This document shows positions 1 through 8,755 of a stretch of 57,138 nt of DNA, piece by piece (position 1 is the stretch's first letter; every line of letters begins with the position of its first letter). Position numbers and translations under genes: made by a program. This DNA is from a gamma proteobacterium symbiont of Ctena orbiculata (GTDB taxonomy: Bacteria > Pseudomonadota > Gammaproteobacteria > Chromatiales > Chromatiaceae), in NCBI GenBank assembly GCA_003094555.1, contig NATW01000108.1:1-57138 (forward strand), in the 5' to 3' direction. The notes below the pieces were generated by a model. The model was not told where the DNA came from. It did not search any database and saw only the letters and a program-made list of their open reading frames with translations.

Positions 1-1
1 C

Positions 2-1705
2 TGCCTGGTGCTGGCGAAATTCGCCAATGTGGGTATCCCACTGTTGCTGAAAGAGATCGTCGATACCCTGGATAAGAGTGATCGGACCCTGCTGGTGTTA
101 CCCCTTTTCCTGCTGCTTGGATATGGAGTGTTGCGTCTCAGCAGCTCCATGTTCAACGAGTTAAGGGATGCCATCTTCGCACGTGTTCGCTATCGTGCGA
201 TGCGCAATCTTTCCAGCCGTGTGCTGACCCACCTGCATGATCTTTCGCTGCGCTTTCACCTGCAGCGTCAAACGGGGGCGATCAGCCGGGACCTGGAAAG
301 GGGTACGCGCTCGGTCAGTACGATAATCAATTATATGGTTTTCAGCATAATACCCATGCTGGTCGAATTTAGTCTGGTGGCAATCATCATGCTCACTCAG
401 TATGAGATCATCTTCACCCTGGTCACCTTTGGCACAGTTGCCATCTACGTTGCTTTTACCCTGGCGATCACAGAGTGGCGTATGGAGTTTCGGCACCGCA
501 TGAACCGCTTGGATTCCCAGGCCAACAGTCAGGCCTTCGATAGCCTTATCAACTACGAAACAGTGAAATATTTCGGTAATGAACCGCTGGAGTTGCAGCG
601 CTTCGATGAAACACTCTCGCGCTGGGAGGATAACGCGGTAAAAAGTCAGACCTCAATGTCTCTCTTGAATTTCGGTCAGGGCGGGATCACCGCAGTCGGT
701 GTGACATTGATCATGATTTTAGCGGCGAACAGTGTGGTGCTGGGGAGTATGACCATTGGTGATCTGGTGCTGGTTAATGCGTTTATGCTGCAGCTTTTTA
801 TCCCGCTTAATTTTCTTGGCATGGTCTATCGACAGATCAAATACTCACTTGCCGATATGGATCTGATCTTCAAGCTCCTGGAGGAGCAGCCTGAGATAAC
901 GGACGTAGAGAATGCCAAGCCGTTACGCCTGGTTGATGGGGAGGTCCGCTTTGAACAGGTTGATTTCTCCTATCAACCGGAAAGAGAGATTCTGCATAAA
1001 GTCGATTTCAACATAGCCGCCGGTGAGAAGCTGGCTGTGGTTGGCCACAGTGGCGCCGGCAAATCCACTCTGTCACGTCTGCTATTCCGTTTTTATGATG
1101 TCACAGCCGGACATATTCTGATCGATGGCCAGGATATTCGTCAGATCAGCCGTGACAGCCTGCGATCGGCGATTGGCATAGTGCCGCAGGATACCGTGCT
1201 GTTCAATGAAACGATTCTCTATAATCTGGCCTATGGCAGGCCGGATGCCAGCCGCGAGGAGATCGAAGAGGCAGCTCGTATCGCGCATATCGCACAATTC
1301 ATCGGGCAGTTGCCCGATGGCTACCATACGGTTGTAGGCGAGCGGGGATTGAAACTGTCGGGTGGTGAAAAGCAGCGGGTCGCCATCGCGCGTGCAATGC
1401 TGAAACGACCGCGTATCCTGGTTTTCGATGAAGCGACCTCGTCGCTCGACAGCAAGACCGAACAGGCGATTCAGGAGACATTGAGAGAAGTGGCGAAACA
1501 CCATACAACCCTGGTGATTGCCCACCGCCTCTCCACGGTAGTGGATGCTGATCGTATCCTGGTGATGGAAGGGGGGCGTATCATGGAGCAGGGCACACAT
1601 CATGAGCTGCTTGAGATTGATGGTCTCTATCATCAGATGTGGCAACTGCAGCAAAAAGAGCGACAGGCCTTGGAAATAGTCTCGGCCATGGATTCAGAAG
1701 CGTGA
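2..1705 (+). CDS. Atm1/HMT1-type ABC exporter, 5' end missing
   Basis: Half-size ABC exporter with a transmembrane domain followed by an ATPase domain in one chain. The frame is already open at the window edge, so the N-terminus (probably a few dozen residues with the start of TM1) lies outside. Hydrophobic helices fill the first 300 residues. The ATPase part shows Walker A GHSGAGKST (near 1045), signature LSGGEKQR (near 1358), Walker B ILVFDEA and the H-loop IAHRLST. The TM segment, with its NYETVKYF motif, matches the Atm1/HMT1 family, which exports glutathione-linked sulfur or metal conjugates; the substrate here is inferred from the family. The cca start follows 2 nt after the stop, so the two are probably co-transcribed. 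The family call is firm; the physiological cargo is not. Confidence 0.9.
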   Translation, partial: CLVLAKFANVGIPLLLKEIVDTLDKSDRTLLVLPLFLLLGYGVLRLSSSMFNELRDAIFARVRYRAMRNLSSRVLTHLHDLSLRFHLQRQTGAISRDLERGTRSVSTIINYMVFSIIPMLVEFSLVAIIMLTQYEIIFTLVTFGTVAIYVAFTLAITEWRMEFRHRMNRLDSQANSQAFDSLINYETVKYFGNEPLELQRFDETLSRWEDNAVKSQTSMSLLNFGQGGITAVGVTLIMILAANSVVLGSMTIGDLVLVNAFMLQLFIPLNFLGMVYRQIKYSLADMDLIFKLLEEQPEITDVENAKPLRLVDGEVRFEQVDFSYQPEREILHKVDFNIAAGEKLAVVGHSGAGKSTLSRLLFRFYDVTAGHILIDGQDIRQISRDSLRSAIGIVPQDTVLFNETILYNLAYGRPDASREEIEEAARIAHIAQFIGQLPDGYHTVVGERGLKLSGGEKQRVAIARAMLKRPRILVFDEATSSLDSKTEQAIQETLREVAKHHTTLVIAHRLSTVVDADRILVMEGGRIMEQGTHHELLEIDGLYHQMWQLQQKERQALEIVSAMDSEA

Positions 1706-1707
1706 AG

Positions 1708-2853
1708 ATGAAGACTTACCTGGTCGGTGGTGCGGTACGCGATCAACTGCTGGATCTGCCTATCACTGAACGCGACTGGGTAGTGGTGGGTTCGAGTCCT
1801 GAAGAGATGCTGGCCGCTGGCTATCGGCGTGCCGATAGTGAATTCCCGGTATTTTTGCACCCTGAAACCGGCGAGGAGTATGCCTTGGCGCGTACCGAGG
1901 TGAAGAGTGGTTCCGGTTATAAGGGATTTCAGGTCGAGTATGGGCCACATATCACTCTCGAACAGGACCTGTTGCGCAGGGATCTCACCATCAATGCCAT
2001 GGCAATCTCAGAGAGTGGTGATTTCATCGATGTTTGCGGGGGGCGGGATGACCTGGACAATGGCAAACTTCGGCATATCACAAATGCGTTTACCGAGGAC
2101 CCGGTGCGGTTGCTGCGGATTGCTCGATTCGCCGCCAAACTGGGTTGTTGGGGATTCAGGGTGGCACACGAGACCCATGCCCTGATGAAAACCATGGCGC
2201 GCGCCGAGGAGCTGATGAGCTTGAATGCGGAACGTATTTGGCGCGAGATGAGCCGCGCTTTCGCAACCCCTCAACCCTGGCGTTTTTTTGAAGTCCTGCA
2301 GCGATGTGGAGCGTTGCAGCGGTTAATCCCGGAGTTGGTGGACGGGACGCTTGCTTCATCCCATGGAGAACAGGACAGGAGCGATTACATGGCGCCGCTG
2401 AGGCGGGTTGTAAAACAGAGCGAAGATCCCGTAGTTCGATCTGGAGTGGCTCTGTTTGAGAGCGTCGCTCACCTGGCAAAGCCGGACGATTGGATGCAAA
2501 GATACCGTATCGACAAGGCGGGGCGACAGCTGTTGCTCGATCTGTTGCATTTCCATCCATTCTCCACTGATGGTGCACAGGCTGAATCGATCATGCATTT
2601 CGTGATGACACTCAAGCCAAAGCAACAGCCACTGCGCTTCCGCCGTTTTGTGGCGGCCGCTCAGGGATTGTGGCCGCGGCGTTTAGAAGCTCTCTTGCCC
2701 CATTTGGAGTTTTCAGCAGATCTCCTGGAATTGCCCATGCCGGAGGAGCTGCTCAACTCCGGATTGGAGGGAAAGGCGTTGGGTGAAGCACTGTTTGCCT
2801 GGCGTGTGGTCCGACTGAATGAGGTGATGAACCAATCCGGTGGTCCAAACTGA
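1708..2853 (+). CDS. cca: CCA-adding tRNA nucleotidyltransferase
   Basis: Adds or repairs the 3'-terminal CCA of tRNAs in the cytoplasm. The N-terminus has the class II nucleotidyltransferase signature: YLVGGAVRD at residues 4-12, then the RDW acid motif near 21-23. The family blocks RRDLTINAMA and DPVRLLRIARF follow. I chose ATG 1708 because it puts the GGAVRD motif at its usual distance from the start; an upstream in-frame ATG at 1639 lies inside the ABC gene. The product has 381 residues, shorter than the roughly 410 of E. coli Cca. The C-terminal region keeps the length of the HD domain but shows no HD metal motif: where E. coli has a His-Asp-Leu-Gly run this protein reads ALFESVAHLAK. 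Nucleotidyl transfer should be intact, while the accessory phosphohydrolase activity is probably lost. Confidence 0.93.
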   Translation: MKTYLVGGAVRDQLLDLPITERDWVVVGSSPEEMLAAGYRRADSEFPVFLHPETGEEYALARTEVKSGSGYKGFQVEYGPHITLEQDLLRRDLTINAMAISESGDFIDVCGGRDDLDNGKLRHITNAFTEDPVRLLRIARFAAKLGCWGFRVAHETHALMKTMARAEELMSLNAERIWREMSRAFATPQPWRFFEVLQRCGALQRLIPELVDGTLASSHGEQDRSDYMAPLRRVVKQSEDPVVRSGVALFESVAHLAKPDDWMQRYRIDKAGRQLLLDLLHFHPFSTDGAQAESIMHFVMTLKPKQQPLRFRRFVAAAQGLWPRRLEALLPHLEFSADLLELPMPEELLNSGLEGKALGEALFAWRVVRLNEVMNQSGGPN

Positions 2854-2885
2854 CCCCATTTACAGGTTCGTGATAGAGTCTGTCT

Positions 2886-4559
2886 ATGCAAGTGGAAGAG
2901 AAACAACTGTCGATGAATAAAGCCCCTACGCATGCCGGGGAGGGGGATCGTTCGCAAGAACAAATGGCCTGGATCGAGGGTTGGATCGATTCGAAGCACT
3001 GGCCAAGCCTGAGAATCCTGTTTACCGGAAATCTGCTTCTGCCCATATTGATCTTGGGTGGCAGCGTGGTGGTGAGTCTGGTGATGGTATTGGCGCTGTC
3101 CATCTATCAGCCGGAAACTTCATCCCTATACCTATTGTTGCTGATAAGCATCGTGACAACGCTCTTTTCCCTGGGTCTGGTGCTGGTACGTCTGCGCAGT
3201 CAGTTATTGCGTCCACTGGCGTCATTGGAACAGATCGTGAACCAGGTCTGTCAGGGGGAACCGGTTGCCAGCAAGGGTCATGAACAGACAGGCGTCCTCA
3301 GCGGTATGGCCCGGGACATCGATAGTCTCAGTGAGGAGCTTACCGATATCTACGAGGATATGGAGGTTCGAGTGGCCCGCCAAACCTCGCGCCTGGCACA
3401 GAAGACCACCTCCTTGCAGGTACTCTATGATGTGGCGGCAGGTATCAATCAATCGGAAAATCTGGACGAGCTGTTACTAGAGTACATGGGTGTGTTCAAG
3501 CGCATGGTAAGCGCCCGTTCAGCGACAGTACATCTGGTACTGCCGGATGACAGGGTGCGCCAGGTAGGTTGTATCGATCTGCAGGGTAGGCTCTACAATG
3601 AACAGGAGATGTTGCCGATAAAACTCTGTCAGTGCGGCATCGCCCTGTCGCCTGGTGATATTCTCTGTAGTCAGGATGCGGGCATCTGTACGCAACGGAA
3701 TAAGCGGCCCATGTTCAGTACGGATCAGGTGGAGCGGGTTTCGGTGCCCATGTGGTACCACGGTGATGTGCTTGGATTCTATCATCTATATGTGGATAAA
3801 CCCGGTATCTATGATGGTCGGGAGGATGTGCTTGATATCCTGAATACCATTGGCAGCCATCTGGGTATGGCGGTCGCCAAGCAGCGCTCTGATTCCGAAG
3901 CACGGCGTTTGTCGATCGTGGAAGAACGGACCTCATTGGCCCATGAACTACATGACTCGTTGGCGCAAACCCTCGCCAGCTTACGCTTTCAAGTGCGGAT
4001 GCTGGAGGAGACCATGCAAAGCGATCCGGTCTCCGAGAAGGCAATCCAGGAAGCGAAAAGAATTCACAACGGTTTGGATGAGGCGCATGATGAGCTGAGG
4101 GAGTTGATTAACAGCTTCCGTGCACCCTTCGATCAACGGGGTTTGGTGCCGGCCCTGAGCAAATTGGTTGAACGCTTCAATCAGGAGACCGGGATACCTG
4201 CCTTTTTTCAACCCGATTGTATTAAAACCGATTTGGATACCAGCCAGGAGATGCAGGCGTTGCGGATTGTGCAGGAAGCACTGGCTAACATCCGTAAACA
4301 CGCCAAAGCCCACACAATCCGCGTCTTGTTACGCTGTCGCAGTCCGGGTAGTTATTTAATCCTGGTTGAGGACGACGGTGTGGGTTTCGAGGGCGCGGTG
4401 CCTCAGGGTAATCCTGGAGAACATATCGGACTTTCGATTATGGAGGAGCGAGCCAGGCGAGTCGGTGGTGAGTTATCCATAGAGAGTGAACCCGGTGAGG
4501 GTACCCGGGTGGAGTTGGTGATCCGCAATGAGAAAAGTGAAGCAAGTCTACAGAGGTGA
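2886..4559 (+). CDS. NarX-like sensor histidine kinase without periplasmic domain
   Basis: Membrane histidine kinase of the NarX/NreB class (HisKA_3 type), 557 residues. Two hydrophobic helices (about 40-68 and 73-98) are separated by only a few polar residues, so there is no room for the periplasmic nitrate-binding domain of NarX. A HAMP-like linker, a coiled segment and a GAF-like central module follow. The central module carries a cysteine set C248, C250, C261 and C268 (CxC-x10-C-x6-C), which resembles the cysteine box of NarX/NarQ. The phospho-acceptor is H356 in HELHDSLAQ. The ATPase motifs are EALANIRKHAKA, VEDDGVGFE and GLSIMEERA. The response regulator starts 6 nt downstream. A second possible start is ATG 2913. 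Input is probably a cytoplasmic redox or ligand signal; that is inference. Confidence 0.88.
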   Translation: MQVEEKQLSMNKAPTHAGEGDRSQEQMAWIEGWIDSKHWPSLRILFTGNLLLPILILGGSVVVSLVMVLALSIYQPETSSLYLLLLISIVTTLFSLGLVLVRLRSQLLRPLASLEQIVNQVCQGEPVASKGHEQTGVLSGMARDIDSLSEELTDIYEDMEVRVARQTSRLAQKTTSLQVLYDVAAGINQSENLDELLLEYMGVFKRMVSARSATVHLVLPDDRVRQVGCIDLQGRLYNEQEMLPIKLCQCGIALSPGDILCSQDAGICTQRNKRPMFSTDQVERVSVPMWYHGDVLGFYHLYVDKPGIYDGREDVLDILNTIGSHLGMAVAKQRSDSEARRLSIVEERTSLAHELHDSLAQTLASLRFQVRMLEETMQSDPVSEKAIQEAKRIHNGLDEAHDELRELINSFRAPFDQRGLVPALSKLVERFNQETGIPAFFQPDCIKTDLDTSQEMQALRIVQEALANIRKHAKAHTIRVLLRCRSPGSYLILVEDDGVGFEGAVPQGNPGEHIGLSIMEERARRVGGELSIESEPGEGTRVELVIRNEKSEASLQR

Positions 4560-4565
4560 AACAAG

Positions 4566-5216
4566 ATGCGGGTATTACTGATAGATGACCACGCCCTGTT
4601 CCGTATTGGCTTGCAGGAGCTGCTGGAACGTCGTGGCATCGATGTAATCGCCATTGGTGATTGCCTGAAGGGCATAGAGACCGTGGCGACCGAGCGTCCC
4701 GACGTGGTGCTGCTCGATATGCGTATGCCGGACATGACCGGCACAGAGGTATTGAGTGTGCTGCGTAAGCACTACCCGGAGATGCCAATCAGTATGCTGA
4801 CAACCAGTCGCGAAGAGTCAGATGTCATTGAGGCCCTGCAAAATGGTGCCCAGGGTTATCTGCTTAAGGACATGGAGCCCAATGAGTTGATCGATGCGCT
4901 ACAGCAGATTAAACAGGGACAGACAGTGGTGGCAAATGAGTTGACCGGTATCCTGGCGAAGGCGGTACAAGGGGAAAGCCAAAGCAGCTCACCTCCGACC
5001 TCCTCACTGGATGATCTGACACCGCGGGAGCGGGAGATTCTGTGTCATTTGGCCGACGGCCAGAGCAACAAGGTGATCGCCCGTAATCTGGGAATTTCAG
5101 ATGGTACGGTAAAATTGCATGTGAAGGCGATCCTGCGCAAGCTGGAGGTTCATTCCAGGGTTGAAGCCGCAGTGATCGCGGTAGAACAGAATCTCTGCTC
5201 TCGGGGGCAACTTTGA
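4566..5216 (+). CDS. NarL/FixJ-family response regulator
   Basis: DNA-binding response regulator of 216 residues and partner of the kinase just upstream (6 nt gap). The receiver domain covers residues 1-120, with acidic pocket DD at 8-9, phospho-acceptor D51 in LLDMRMPD, the TT switch near 80 and K in LLKDM. A Ser/Pro-rich linker leads to a LuxR-type helix-turn-helix (LTPREREILCHLADGQ, then IARNLGISDGTVKLHVKAI). The closest well-known relatives are NarL and NarP. Target genes cannot be read from this window, and no convincing NarL heptamer pair was found near the sulfur genes. Confidence 0.93.
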   Translation: MRVLLIDDHALFRIGLQELLERRGIDVIAIGDCLKGIETVATERPDVVLLDMRMPDMTGTEVLSVLRKHYPEMPISMLTTSREESDVIEALQNGAQGYLLKDMEPNELIDALQQIKQGQTVVANELTGILAKAVQGESQSSSPPTSSLDDLTPREREILCHLADGQSNKVIARNLGISDGTVKLHVKAILRKLEVHSRVEAAVIAVEQNLCSRGQL

Positions 5217-5375
5217 TGATGACTTGATAACTATCATCCACGACATTTGTCAGGGCAACAAAACTGAAAATGGGTTTAACTGTCCCCTGCATTTCAATGA
5301 TACGAAACAACCGATAGCGGATCTGAAATACCTAACAGTTGTCTACACGAGTAGCAGCAACTCAGTACAAGATTG

Positions 5376-5849
5376 ATGAAAAACTTCTTAAATTTAATAA
5401 GTGACAGTCTCACTGATGTCAAAGAGATAATGCCCTGGGATCTGGAAGAGCGGAGGCAAGCCAACCCCGAGCTGATGATCGTCGATGTGCGTGAACCCTA
5501 TGAATATGATGCGATGCATATCGAGGATTCTATTACCGTACCTCGCGGTATTCTCGAATCAGCCTGTGAATGGGACTACGAAGAGACCATTCCGCAACTG
5601 GTGAATGCCCGGCAGCGAGAAATTGTGGTTGTCTGCCGCTCCGGCTATCGCAGTGTCCTCGCCGCCTTTTCCCTGCACGTGCTCGGTTATACCAATGTTG
5701 TCTCCCTGAAAACCGGACTTCGGGGCTGGAACGACTATGAGCAACCCCTGGTGGACAAGGATGGGAAGGTGGTGGAAATCGAGGAAGCGGATGACTATTT
5801 CACCCCCAAGCTGCGGGAAGACCAGCTCAGACCAAAGCAGCAGGGTTAG
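5376..5849 (+). CDS. Single-domain rhodanese sulfurtransferase
   Basis: Rhodanese-fold protein of 157 residues. Its catalytic cysteine is C87 in the active-site loop CRSGYRS, and it also has the usual VDVREPYEY motif and the C-terminal GLRGWNDY block. An N-terminal extension of about 20 residues precedes the fold. No signal peptide is seen, so it should act in the cytoplasm. Such proteins move sulfane sulfur from persulfides, thiosulfate or polysulfide to an acceptor. ATG 5376 is preferred to TTG 5373. It is separated from narL by about 160 nt holding no gene, and it converges on cysG across a small palindrome. It could feed the TusA relay encoded 2 kb away, but the donor and acceptor are unknown. 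Confidence 0.9.
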   Translation: MKNFLNLISDSLTDVKEIMPWDLEERRQANPELMIVDVREPYEYDAMHIEDSITVPRGILESACEWDYEETIPQLVNARQREIVVVCRSGYRSVLAAFSLHVLGYTNVVSLKTGLRGWNDYEQPLVDKDGKVVEIEEADDYFTPKLREDQLRPKQQG

Positions 5850-5911
5850 GAGTTTTGAGTGAGCTAAGCGAACACTTCAACTAAGAACTAAAAACTCATA
5901 ACTCAAAACTC
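5850..5911. repeat. 62-bp palindrome with GAGTTTTGAGT ends
   Basis: The 11-nt ends GAGTTTTGAGT (5850-5860) and ACTCAAAACTC (5901-5911) are perfect inverted repeats with a 40-nt interior. The right half carries a run of related ACTMAAAACT words and closely matches, in inverted orientation, the segment at 41433-41465 beside soeB. It fills the space between two convergent genes, so it may act as a two-way terminator structure, but its recurrence in the window argues for a dispersed repeat family. Confidence 0.7.
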
Positions 5912-5912
5912 T

Positions 5913-7337
5913 TTAGTAATCGATGGGTGAAGTGGCCCCCTGTTCGGAGTGGAGTGGCGCTTCATACCATGCCAGTTTCTCCTGCAGTTCCACCACATGG
6001 CCAACGATGATCAGGGTTGGTGGTTTCGGGCGTTCCTGTTCCACAATATCCAGAATTGTCCCCAGGGTACCCGTGAACACCCTTTGCATATGTGTCGTAC
6101 CCTGTTGAATCAGTGCAATCGGCATATCCCCGCCGACGCCGTGATGCTGCAGTTCTCGGCAGATGACAGGCAGACCGACCAGGCCCATATAGAAGACAAT
6201 GGTCTGATTCGGTTGCGCCAGCATCTTCCAGTTCAAGTTCATGCTGCCATCCTTGAGATGACCGGTGACAAAGGTTACCGACTGGGCATAGTCTCTGTGA
6301 GTCAAGGGTATGCCGGCGTAGGAGGCGCAGCCGGCGGCGGCTGTGATACCCGGTATCACTTGAAAGGGGACACCCTCGGCAGCCAGTGTGTCGATCTCCT
6401 CTCCGCCGCGTCCGAAGATGAAGGGATCACCCCCCTTCAAACGTAAGACGCGTTTTCCCTGCTTGGCAAGTTTTGCCAGCAAATGATTGATCTCCTCCTG
6501 ACGCATGGTGTGTTTATCCCGCTCTTTACCCACATAGATATGCTCTGCATCATGCCGGGTCATATCAAGAATCGGTTTGGCCACCAGACGATCATAGATG
6601 ACCACATCGGCCTGCTGCATGAGCCGCAGGGCGCGGAAGGTCAGCAAGTCCGGATCGCCCGGGCCGGCGCCCACCAGATAGACCTCTCCCATCCTGTCGC
6701 CCGTAACCGGGGTATTCAGGACCTTCTCCATCAACTGATCCGCTTCCTCGTCATGGCCGGAAAAAACCCGTTCAGCAACCCCCCCCTCGAGTACCCGATC
6801 CCAGAACAGGCGTCTCTCAGTGGGGTCTGTAAAACGCCCTTTTACCCGTTGCCGAAAACGGCTGCAGAGCTTTGCCAGGCGACCATAACCGGCGGGTATC
6901 AAGGACTCGAGACGGGAGCGGATCAGGCGCGCCAGTACGGGCGAAGCACCGCCTGTGGAAACTGCCGCGACCACCGGCGAACGATCGATGATGGAGGGTA
7001 CGATAAAACTACAGAGTTCTGGCTGATCCACCACATTGACCGGTATGCGAAGATCTCCCGCAATCTCGGCTATGCGGCGATTTACCCTGGGGTCGTTGGT
7101 GGCTGCGATGGCCAGATGATGACCGGTCAAATCTTCATCCTGGAAGCGTCTTTCCAGGTGTGTATAGCGCCCCATATCGCGCCAAGTGGTGAGATTGTGG
7201 CACAGCTCTGGGGATACCAGGGTGACATCCGCCCCCGATTTCAGCAGTAGCGCGGTTTTTCTCTCAGCGATGGCACCACCACCCACTACCAGGCATGGAC
7301 GGTTCTTTAAGTCGAGGAAGATAGGAAAAAATTCCAT
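5913..7337 (-). CDS. cysG: Siroheme synthase (precorrin-2 dehydrogenase/ferrochelatase + uroporphyrinogen methyltransferase)
   Basis: Trifunctional CysG of 474 residues, close to the usual 457-480. The N-terminal CysG(B) part binds NAD through VVGGGAIAERK (residues 18-28), oxidises precorrin-2 and inserts iron. The C-terminal SUMT part (from about 215) methylates uroporphyrinogen III with SAM; its marks are VYLVGAGPGDPDLLT, YDRLV and GGDPFIFGRGGEE. The product, siroheme, is the cofactor of sulfite and nitrite reductases. In sulfur oxidisers the main user is usually reverse dissimilatory sulfite reductase, which is not in this window. The gene is divergent from the rhd-tusA-dsrE2 cluster across an AT-rich spacer. 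The ribosome site is weak. Confidence 0.96.
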   Translation of the reverse strand: MEFFPIFLDLKNRPCLVVGGGAIAERKTALLLKSGADVTLVSPELCHNLTTWRDMGRYTHLERRFQDEDLTGHHLAIAATNDPRVNRRIAEIAGDLRIPVNVVDQPELCSFIVPSIIDRSPVVAAVSTGGASPVLARLIRSRLESLIPAGYGRLAKLCSRFRQRVKGRFTDPTERRLFWDRVLEGGVAERVFSGHDEEADQLMEKVLNTPVTGDRMGEVYLVGAGPGDPDLLTFRALRLMQQADVVIYDRLVAKPILDMTRHDAEHIYVGKERDKHTMRQEEINHLLAKLAKQGKRVLRLKGGDPFIFGRGGEEIDTLAAEGVPFQVIPGITAAAGCASYAGIPLTHRDYAQSVTFVTGHLKDGSMNLNWKMLAQPNQTIVFYMGLVGLPVICRELQHHGVGGDMPIALIQQGTTHMQRVFTGTLGTILDIVEQERPKPPTLIIVGHVVELQEKLAWYEAPLHSEQGATSPIDY

Positions 7338-7447
7338 AATAAAATCAACCAGATAACAAATTTATAATCGATGTGGGTGGGATGGAGCTTGACTCTATCA
7401 TGACTCACCCTCCCTGAATATTTTAAGCTTGATTGGGCTAATATAGC

Positions 7448-7475
7448 TTGCAATATTTAAACACATTAATATACT
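7448..7475 (+). promoter_or_regulatory. Candidate sigma-70 promoter of rhd-tusA-dsrE2
   Basis: TTGCAA at 7448-7453 and TATACT at 7470-7475 are separated by 16 nt, inside an AT-rich divergent spacer between cysG and rhd. The -10 box lies about 45 nt before the ATG at 7519. Prediction from sequence only. Confidence 0.45.
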
Positions 7476-7518
7476 AATTAACCCTGTTGTTTGTTTTATA
7501 AAGGCGAAATGGTAAGTG

Positions 7519-7845
7519 ATGATAAAGGAAATAGATGCCCATGATCTTCAGTCCCGTATCAATGAGGGGGATGACTTCCTGCTGCTCGACATTCGTAGCG
7601 CGGGTGAAGTCGCTCAGGGGGGGCTGGCAGACGCAGAACATCTGCCCATGCATCTAATACCTATGAAAATCAGTGAGTTGCCCAAGGATAAGGCGATCAT
7701 TCTCTATTGCCACAGTGGTGCGCGTTCCTATCATGCATGTGCCTATCTGGCGCAGCAGGGATTTGACAACGCAATCAACCTGCGTGGTGGCATATTGGCC
7801 TGGGCACGCTCAGGCTTTCAACTGGCTGCCAGATTGGCCAGTTAG
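7519..7845 (+). CDS. rhd: Rhodanese of the rhd-tusA-dsrE2 sulfur relay
   Basis: Small single-domain rhodanese of 108 residues with catalytic C64 in the loop CHSGARS; LLDIRSAGE and NLRGGILAWARSG are the other family blocks. It has no export signal. In sulfur-oxidising bacteria an rhd-tusA-dsrE2 triad is a recognised arrangement in which rhodanese loads sulfane sulfur for transfer to TusA, and the same order is seen here. ATG 7519 is chosen; GTG 7516 directly before it is also possible. The next gene, tusA, is about 150 nt downstream and might have its own promoter, so an operon is likely but not certain. Confidence 0.92.
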   Translation: MIKEIDAHDLQSRINEGDDFLLLDIRSAGEVAQGGLADAEHLPMHLIPMKISELPKDKAIILYCHSGARSYHACAYLAQQGFDNAINLRGGILAWARSGFQLAARLAS

Positions 7846-7993
7846 TTAACGACAGAGGCAATCAACGATAGCCCTCTATTAAGCGGCATTCGGATCGTCC
7901 ATTGACTTGCGTTTGTCAGACGCATGACATATAAAGGTCCGTCTGTTTTTTACGGCAAACATAACCAAATAGATAATAGCTGGAGGTCATACC

Positions 7994-8224
7994 ATGGCAG
8001 ATTTTGATCAAGAACTGGATGCGAGCGGGCTCAATTGCCCACTGCCTATCCTGCGTGCTAAGAAAACCCTGAATGGTATGGAATCCGGCAAAGTGTTGCA
8101 CATCATTGCGACCGATCCTGGTTCAGTAAAGGACTTCGAGGCATTCGCCAACCAGACCGGCAATGAGCTGATGGAGTCGAAAGAGGTCGGTGGTAAATTT
8201 GAATTTCTGATCAAGAAGGCCTGA
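7994..8224 (+). CDS. tusA: Sulfur carrier protein TusA
   Basis: Small sulfur carrier of 76 residues, the typical length. The conserved CPxP motif is present (NCPLPILRAK), with the sulfur-binding cysteine at residue 15. A strong ribosome site (GGAGG, 7 nt before ATG 7994) fixes the start. In sulfur-oxidising bacteria TusA accepts persulfide sulfur from rhodanese and hands it to DsrE-type proteins or the Dsr/Hdr systems. In other bacteria the same family serves tRNA thiolation. The neighbours favour the first role here. Confidence 0.96.
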   Translation: MADFDQELDASGLNCPLPILRAKKTLNGMESGKVLHIIATDPGSVKDFEAFANQTGNELMESKEVGGKFEFLIKKA

Positions 8225-8249
8225 TTGGAGTTTTTCAGGAGACAACACA

Positions 8250-8732
8250 ATGCCAGACGAAAAAAAGTTAGCCATAATTGCGACTAAAGGCTCCCTTGAT
8301 TGGGCCTATCCTCCCTTCATTCTTGCTTCGACTGCGGCTGCCCTTGGCTATGATACAGAGATATTTTTCACCTTCTACGGTCTGCAGCTTCTGAAAAAGA
8401 ACCTTGATCTGGAAGTGACCCCGCTGGGTAACCCCGGCATGCCTATGCCCATGGGTATGGACAAATGGTTTCCGGTTCTGGGTCTGGCTCTACCGGGCAT
8501 GCAGGGTATGATGACCGGTATGATGAAGAAAAAGATGGCCTCCAAAGGGGTGGCTGATCTCACCGAGTTGCGCGAGCTTTGCCAGGAAGCCGAGGTCAAA
8601 CTGATAGCCTGTCAAATGACGGTCGATCTGTTTGAAATGAATACCAGTGAATTCATAGACGGTATCGAATATGCGGGTGCCGCCCGCTTCTTTGAATTTG
8701 CCGGTACCAGTGATATCTGCCTTTACATCTAA
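8250..8732 (+). CDS. dsrE2: DsrE2-type peroxiredoxin-like/DsrE family protein
   Basis: Member of the DsrE/DsrF/DrsH-like family, 160 residues. It has the N-terminal strand LAIIATKGSLDWAYPP, a Met/Gly-rich middle (about 61-100) that is hydrophobic and may form a membrane-associated hairpin, and the conserved cysteine C121 in IACQMTVDLF. C111 and C157 are also present. AGGAG lies 9 nt before ATG 8250, 25 nt after tusA, so the two are co-transcribed. DsrE2 is proposed to be a membrane-linked partner of Rhd and TusA in sulfane sulfur trafficking. Its exact chemistry is not settled. Confidence 0.92.
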   Translation: MPDEKKLAIIATKGSLDWAYPPFILASTAAALGYDTEIFFTFYGLQLLKKNLDLEVTPLGNPGMPMPMGMDKWFPVLGLALPGMQGMMTGMMKKKMASKGVADLTELRELCQEAEVKLIACQMTVDLFEMNTSEFIDGIEYAGAARFFEFAGTSDICLYI

Positions 8733-8755
8733 CCCGTTGTAAAATGCAGTCGCGA

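Noticed and set aside
1082-1654. 190-codon frame antisense to the ABC transporter
   Set aside because: The sense strand carries all ABC ATPase motifs; the antisense product has no recognisable feature.
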